From Termitomyces sp. T153 (taxonomy: Eukaryota; Basidiomycota; Agaricomycetes; Agaricales; Lyophyllaceae): DNA of 64,000 bases. Positions within the stretch are counted from its first letter, which is position 1. Every line of letters begins with the position of its first letter. Under the pieces are notes generated by a model that saw only the letters and a program-made list of their open reading frames with translations, did not search any database and had not been told where the DNA came from. Position numbers and translations under genes: made by a program. The DNA lies in the NCBI GenBank assembly GCA_018296165.2, contig JACKQL020000007.1:1488001-1552000 (forward strand). Direction: 5' to 3'. Below are positions 59,480 to 64,000 of the stretch, in pieces.

Positions 59480-61440
59480 AAATTGCTAGATGGTAGAGGA
59501 GGCAGGCTAATAGGTGCTAGGTCCATGTTGGTTGGCCCATTCTCCACTTGCCAGGTAATGGCAGCATTGCAGTTGCCTTGCAGATGCTGCAAGACCTCTA
59601 CCATGTGCTTTGGGACCTGGTATTGAAAACTCCCTCTTAAACATCTGCTCCACTACTACCACCCTCTCTTGGTTGCCCTCCAAGTGCTCACAAGAGTCAA
59701 GAGACAACACTGGTGCTAAACAGCTGCTACCCAACCATTTGAGGTCATTGAGCAAAGGTCAGTGGCAACAGAATAACAACTCAATGGAATTTTGCTAGCA
59801 CTAAGACTAACAATCAGTTTCCCCATGTCCTGCTCAGGAGCAGGGATTTTGCTAAGCTCTGCAAAGGAGAATAAACAAAGGTGCAGCAGACCAGAATAAA
59901 GGCAAGACTCACTCAATGCCACTAAGACCAGCAATGGGACCTTCTTCCTCTACCTCCATCTTCTCTCCTCCCAAGCTCCATCTCCTCTCCTCCCAAGCTC
60001 CTAGCAATGGCAGTCACTATGTCCTGCCACTCTGCTAGCAGTGTTTCCTCCCTTTCCAACTTGAACTCCATGTTGCTAGCACCTTCCACCTTCTTGACCT
60101 CTTGCTCCTCTTTGTTGCTATCCTTGACCACTTCCTTGCTCCTCCCCTTCACCTTGGCTGGCCCTCCTACCATCAACTCCTCCTGCATGGTTGGCAAGCC
60201 CAAGCTTGACTGCTGATATCAATGGGGAGCCTCTGCACTGCTAGCACCCATTGCAAAATGACAAAATGTCATGCACACAGAACTCAGATGGCCCTGGCAT
60301 AGTTGTTGGTGACCATTTTGCTGCCCTGACTGTGGAGAGTCTTGTGCTCCATTGAGCATGCCTTCTTGGCTGAGTTGCAAGCATAGCAAAGCTGGCCCCC
60401 TGTCAGGTACCAGCAGGACTCTGAGTCATTAATAGCCCAGCACTTGTTGCACTCATAAAATCTTTAGTAACTGTTGCTAGAACAAAGCCAAGACTTGCTG
60501 TGCCCTATTGCTTTAGATAGGCCTGCCATGCAGCAGGGGAAACAGCCACCTTCCTCTTGAGGCCTATCTCCATCATCCCTGCTCCCCTACCCTTGTCCAA
60601 CACAGTAGACTGCTTCTGATATTAGCCTGACCAACTCCTTATTGGAGAAGGTTGTCTGCATTGGCATCTGTCCACTAGCTTTAGTGATGATTGCTAGGAA
60701 AAACATTGCCAGGAGACATACCTTAAAATCATCCTCTTCCCATGCCTTGCCCTTGTCCTTCTTGGAGCCCTTGATCATCTTTGGTGACACTGCCAGGCTT
60801 GTAGCAACATTGTGATTATGACTATCCTGGTAGCAAGGTTAGCAACAATGGCACTAGTGACAAAATAGGAACTTACCTGAGCTCCCAGTCTGTTTTAGTA
60901 ATGCTGCCAGGCTCTTAGCAATATTGCCAGGCTCTTCCTCTTCCTTATCCCTGTTCTCCTTGACAGCAAACTCTACCTTCTTCTCACTCCATAACACTCT
61001 GATGACCTCTAACTTGTGAGGCAGATGCTGAAACCAAAAGATCTTTTCAGGACTGAGGTTGGACACAAGCTATCAAACACTTAGTGATGTTGCTAGTTCA
61101 TAGTGACACCCCAAGCAATGTACTATCATCTGTTTTGCAAACAAATTGTTGATTTTATACTCAAGTGACCATGGAGGAACCTAGCAACAACCTTGTCAGC
61201 AAGTGTCAAGGACAAAAAGCAAAATTACTTACAAAGTTAGTGGCATAGGGCACCACCCACAGTTTGTTAATAAAACAAGCATACAACTTGCAACACACAC
61301 TCTCTACTGCTCCACTCTCCAGCCACTCTACACTGCTCCCAGCAGTCTTGAACTACCTCAGATATAATCTAAAGAGTCTGACCACCCCCTGCTCTGGTTC
61401 CATTGCCATTCACTCCTTTGTTAGCAACAACAAGTGATCT
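59480..61440 (-). pseudogene. A-old antisense accessory gene, decayed
   Basis: Minus-strand blocks match the A1 antisense gene in order: FKTAGSSVEWLE (about 61350), LSPEKIFWFQHL (about 61060), KKDKGKAWEEDDFK (about 60760-60725), TTFSNKELVRLISE (about 60655), the cysteine cluster CNKCWAINDSESC plus CYACNSAKKAC (60451-60356), an acidic/basic linker with EEQEVKKVEGAS, and a C-terminal part with LKWLGSSCLAP and VVVVEQMFKREF. The intron between the DDFK and TTFSNK blocks (gtatgt...cag) is at the same position as the A1 intron 47093-47033. Stops and frame changes make it inactive. Confidence 0.72.
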
Positions 61441-61697
61441 ATCTTGCTCAGGTAAATGCCAGCAGTGCTTGAGATTCATTTGCTCAGTAGTGATGGCAGC
61501 AGCAGAAGACATTTCTGGTCAAGTAGGGCAAGTTCAGACTGAACAAGCAAAAGGTGATGGGGAATTTGACAAAGTTCAAGGTGGATTCCAGGACTATTTG
61601 AACCTTCAGGAATCAGTGCACAGACAAAAACCATTGAGCAAATCATGGGACTTTGACAGTTGACTGGGGACAGTCAAAATTTCAGTCCAGAGGAGGA

Positions 61698-62004
61698 TGA
61701 TAGGACCCTATTCTCATTGAATACTAATTTCTGTCTTTTCCTATGTTTTGGCAACTTCAAGAATTTCCAGTTTCTATGTGATGCAACAGTCACATAACCT
61801 TGTCATGTGTAGTCTAGATACCCAGCTCATTGGACTACTTTCCCTTTATGAAGCCTAGTGACCTCTAGCAACCTCCCAGCAAGGTCACTGATTATATTTC
61901 CTTTCTTGATATCATTGACACAGTTTCCTTATTTCTTGATTTAGTTCTATTTCTTACTATGTGACACCCTAGCAACTAGCATATTGACTGTCATTCCAGG
62001 TGTT
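61698..62004 (+). repeat. 3' LTR of A-old (A3 subtype), interrupted
   Basis: Starts TGATAGGACCCTATTC right after a purine-rich GAGGAGGA tract, at the position matching the A1 3' LTR start. It is cut at 62005 by an LTR-D element. Confidence 0.75.
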
Positions 62005-62392
62005 TGTAAGGGGATGACTATTCTGTGGGTAGTTCAACCCTATTTCAGGCTTAGCCACATGGTCCTATTTCTCCTTTTGACATATTGATAGTCATTACTG
62101 CTTAGCATACCCAGGCTGCTTACCACATATAGTATTAGTCATAGCATAGCCACAGATGTAATATATAAGCCAGTCACAAGGATAGAATATCTTTCAACTG
62201 ATCAATAGCAGCATTCCCCAGGTCTATTCAGTGAACCAATTGTGAGAACCCCAGCATTGCCACCTTGCTTGGCTTGCTGCACTTGCCCCTTGCCTGCCTC
62301 TTAGCCACTGTTCTGCTTCTTCAATGCTCACTTGTCACTTGTGCTAGCTTGCTCTTGCTGGGTTTACCCATGGAGTGTTTGTTCTCCTCACA
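62005..62392 (+). repeat. 5' LTR of a family-D element
   Basis: Starts TGTAAGGGGATGAC and ends GTTCTCCTCACA (expected CCTTACA with changes). It matches the reversed solo LTR at 23789-24265 in part. Confidence 0.7.
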
Positions 62393-62474
62393 TCTTGATT
62401 GGTCCCTATGTTGTCCACACCTCTAGCCCACAACATCCAACCTAACACCTACCTTTGACCTCACCCTAACCTCT

Positions 62475-63160
62475 ATGGACTCTATGCCAACTCTAACTGG
62501 TGCCTTTGCTGACCTGGAATCTACTATCAAGAGACTGCTAACTCTTGTTTCTGGGCTCAAGAGCAGACTAGCAGCACTTGAGTCTGGTTGTACACCTATG
62601 CCTGTTGCCATGGTTGCCTCTGCTCAAACATTCTTGCAGCCTAGTGTGGGTGGCTGTGCCATTCCTTCAGGCTCCACCATGCAGTCAGCTCCACCTGGGC
62701 AGCCAAAGCCCAAGTCCTCTATCAAACCTCCTACTGTGCCCACCTCTCACATTCCCTGACATGTAGCATGTCCTACCTCTAATGCTCCTCTTGTCATCCC
62801 CCTTGCTTGGAACCTCCCTCCTATGGATGGCTGCACCCCATGTTTTGAGTGTGCACTCAAACTCCCCAACTCTGTTGTTGCACATGTAGTTGATCACCAG
62901 AGGCAGGGCCTTAAACAAGCCCTCAACATCTCCAGCACCCACTTGGCAGCCTGTATGGTTAGCTCAGCTGGAGGAGACTGCTGGTTTGTCTCTATCCAGG
63001 GCTCTGATCAGCAGATTAGAGAAGCCCTTGTTAGGAAGTGAGTCCATGTACCACAGAAGCAACACTACAGCAATGTTGCACTGGCAGTTGCTGCACCAGC
63101 ACCTTCAGGATCCACTGCATTGTCCACCCCTACTCTTGGAAGCATATATTGATGGATAAC
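62475..63160 (+). pseudogene. Family-D gag-like protein with KH-like domain
   Basis: The first frame has MDSMPTLTGAFADLESTIKR and a Leu/Ser coiled-coil-like stretch, then a Ser/Pro-rich linker. A second frame (62823-63041) gives ALKLPNSVVAHVVDHQRQGL, KQALNISSTHLAACMVSS and FVSIQGSDQQIREALVRK. This has the helix-GXXG-loop-helix-strand-helix look of a KH RNA-binding domain, though the GXXG reads HQRQ here. RNA packaging would be a reasonable role. A stop or frame change separates the halves, and the remaining element is not visible after about 63300. Confidence 0.5.
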
Positions 63161-63560
63161 TATATTGGCCCACTTCTGGTGTCATGCAGATGACCTGAAT
63201 CATGTTGTAGCTGCAACAAGTCATCACAGCAAGCTCACTTTTTGGGAACACATGCCATGAACAATGCAGCTGCAATGTGTGACATGTTCATGGAGAGTGT
63301 CAGAGGACTGCTTTTACTAGGCTCTCTGATTGTTTCCTTTATTACATGCCTGCTGTTCATTGTCAACCTCCCATCTTCTGGTCATGAGTACTTTTGACCA
63401 AGGGCTATCCTTTAGTTATATTTCTATGTGGTCACATGCTGTGAGTCTGAAGATCAAGGCCATTTATAATGGATTTCCATTTTTGGATTGCATTCTGGAT
63501 TTGGTTGTTGTTGAGGGTTTTTTTCCAGAAGCTCTAGAGTAAATTTTCCAAACACTGGCA
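63161..63560. other. Unassigned transposon sequence
   Basis: CpG-poor sequence between the D element and a family-B LTR fragment. The frame 63330-63542 has no recognisable domain. Confidence 0.4.
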
Positions 63561-63711
63561 TTGGGAATCCTTAGACTTGTTCTCTTTGGATCTCTCCCTC
63601 TGCCAGGTGAGTAGCTAGAACTCTAGAACCTCTTGTAGATGCTGAATAGACTTTGGATCTCCCTCTGCCAGTTGTGTGATTGAGCTGCAGCCTCCAGAGG
63701 TTGCCCTTACA
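63561..63711 (+). repeat. Family-B LTR fragment (3' part)
   Basis: GGGAATCCTTAGACTTGTTC to GGTTGCCCTTACA matches the last ~150 bp of the LTRs at 16769 and 17738. Confidence 0.8.
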
Positions 63712-63714
63712 GAG

Positions 63715-64000
63715 AGAGTGTGGTGCTTGCATGGCACTCCAAAGAAAGTGGTCTCTACAGGGGGCCACAATTCATTGCTGCATATGTAAAACAAATGTGG
63801 GAACATCTTGGAATCAAACTGGCATTGTCAATGGCACAATACCCACAGACTGATGGGCAAACAGAGTGGGTGAATCAGGAGTTGGAGTTGTATCTGTGGG
63901 CATTCATGGATTATTGCTATTGCCAAGATGACTGGATGGATTGGTATCCTTTCATGAAATTTGCATATAACAATCATGTGAGTTCAGCAATTGGCATGTT
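63715..64000 (+). pseudogene. Family-B integrase core fragment (runs off the window)
   Basis: Directly after the LTR the frame reads RGPQFIAAYVKQMWEHLGI, MAQYPQTDGQTEWVNQELE and WYPFMKFAYNNHVSSAIGM. This is the DDE core of a Ty3 integrase around the second and third catalytic acids, with the Glu (QELE) kept. Everything between the LTR and this point (gag to RNase H) is missing, as in the other B element. No stop falls in the visible part. Confidence 0.83.

Larger units (their letters stand above)
50540..61697 (+). mobile_element. Older family-A copy (A-old), 5' truncated
   Basis: Homologous to A1 from the end of gag to the 3' LTR. It is interrupted by a solo A2 LTR (53968-56242, itself carrying a solo C LTR) and by a second solo C LTR (56470-57634). 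It is almost devoid of CpG, where A1 has many. The 5' end is a recombination or deletion junction with C1, not an LTR. Confidence 0.88.

Overview
This window looks like a chromosome segment of a filamentous fungus, most likely a basidiomycete of the Agaricomycetes type. The reasons are genes cut into many exons by 45-65 nt GT-AG introns, introns with CTAAC/CTGAC-like branch sites, and a large block of chromodomain Ty3 (gypsy) elements. No species is claimed.

Positions 1-10.4 kb are ordinary, CpG-containing genic sequence. A 5'-truncated HBS1 (ribosome-rescue GTPase) is followed by a doubtful small antisense gene, two tandem paralogues of a CAX-type Ca2+/H+ exchanger, a tafazzin (TAZ1) on the minus strand, and a small membrane protein. 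The two exchangers share ten intron positions. One has an extra intron, and the other ten include one site spliced GC-AG in one copy and GT-AG in the other.

From about 11.6 kb to the end (over 52 kb) the window is a nest of transposable elements with no host gene I can support. A decayed Helitron (minus strand) comes first. Then a LINE, split by a small LTR element (family B), is interrupted by a family-A LTR. That LTR is interrupted by a Ty3 chromodomain element (C1), which holds a full-length second copy (C2, 21596-33088, TSD CCAAC). C1 is further split by another C LTR, which is itself split by a retroposon with a 10-bp TSD and an ATC-repeat tail. That retroposon carries the youngest complete element, A1 (37917-49072, two 1105-bp LTRs). 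After C1 comes a second, older family-A copy (about 50.5-61.7 kb) containing three solo LTRs, then a family-D element and a family-B fragment.

Most old copies are almost free of CpG. Their stop codons and lost catalytic residues are largely explained by CpG to TpG/CpA transitions, which points to methylation-driven decay. The most interesting feature is an antisense, intron-containing accessory gene between pol and the 3' LTR of family A. It is conserved in both A copies and encodes a six-cysteine cluster resembling Zn2Cys6 fingers, with acidic/basic linkers and a coiled coil. A similar antisense Cys-rich plus coiled-coil frame lies at the same place in the different family C. A palindrome CCCCTTAAGGGG, iterated in the older copy, lies where the sense pol and antisense gene converge.
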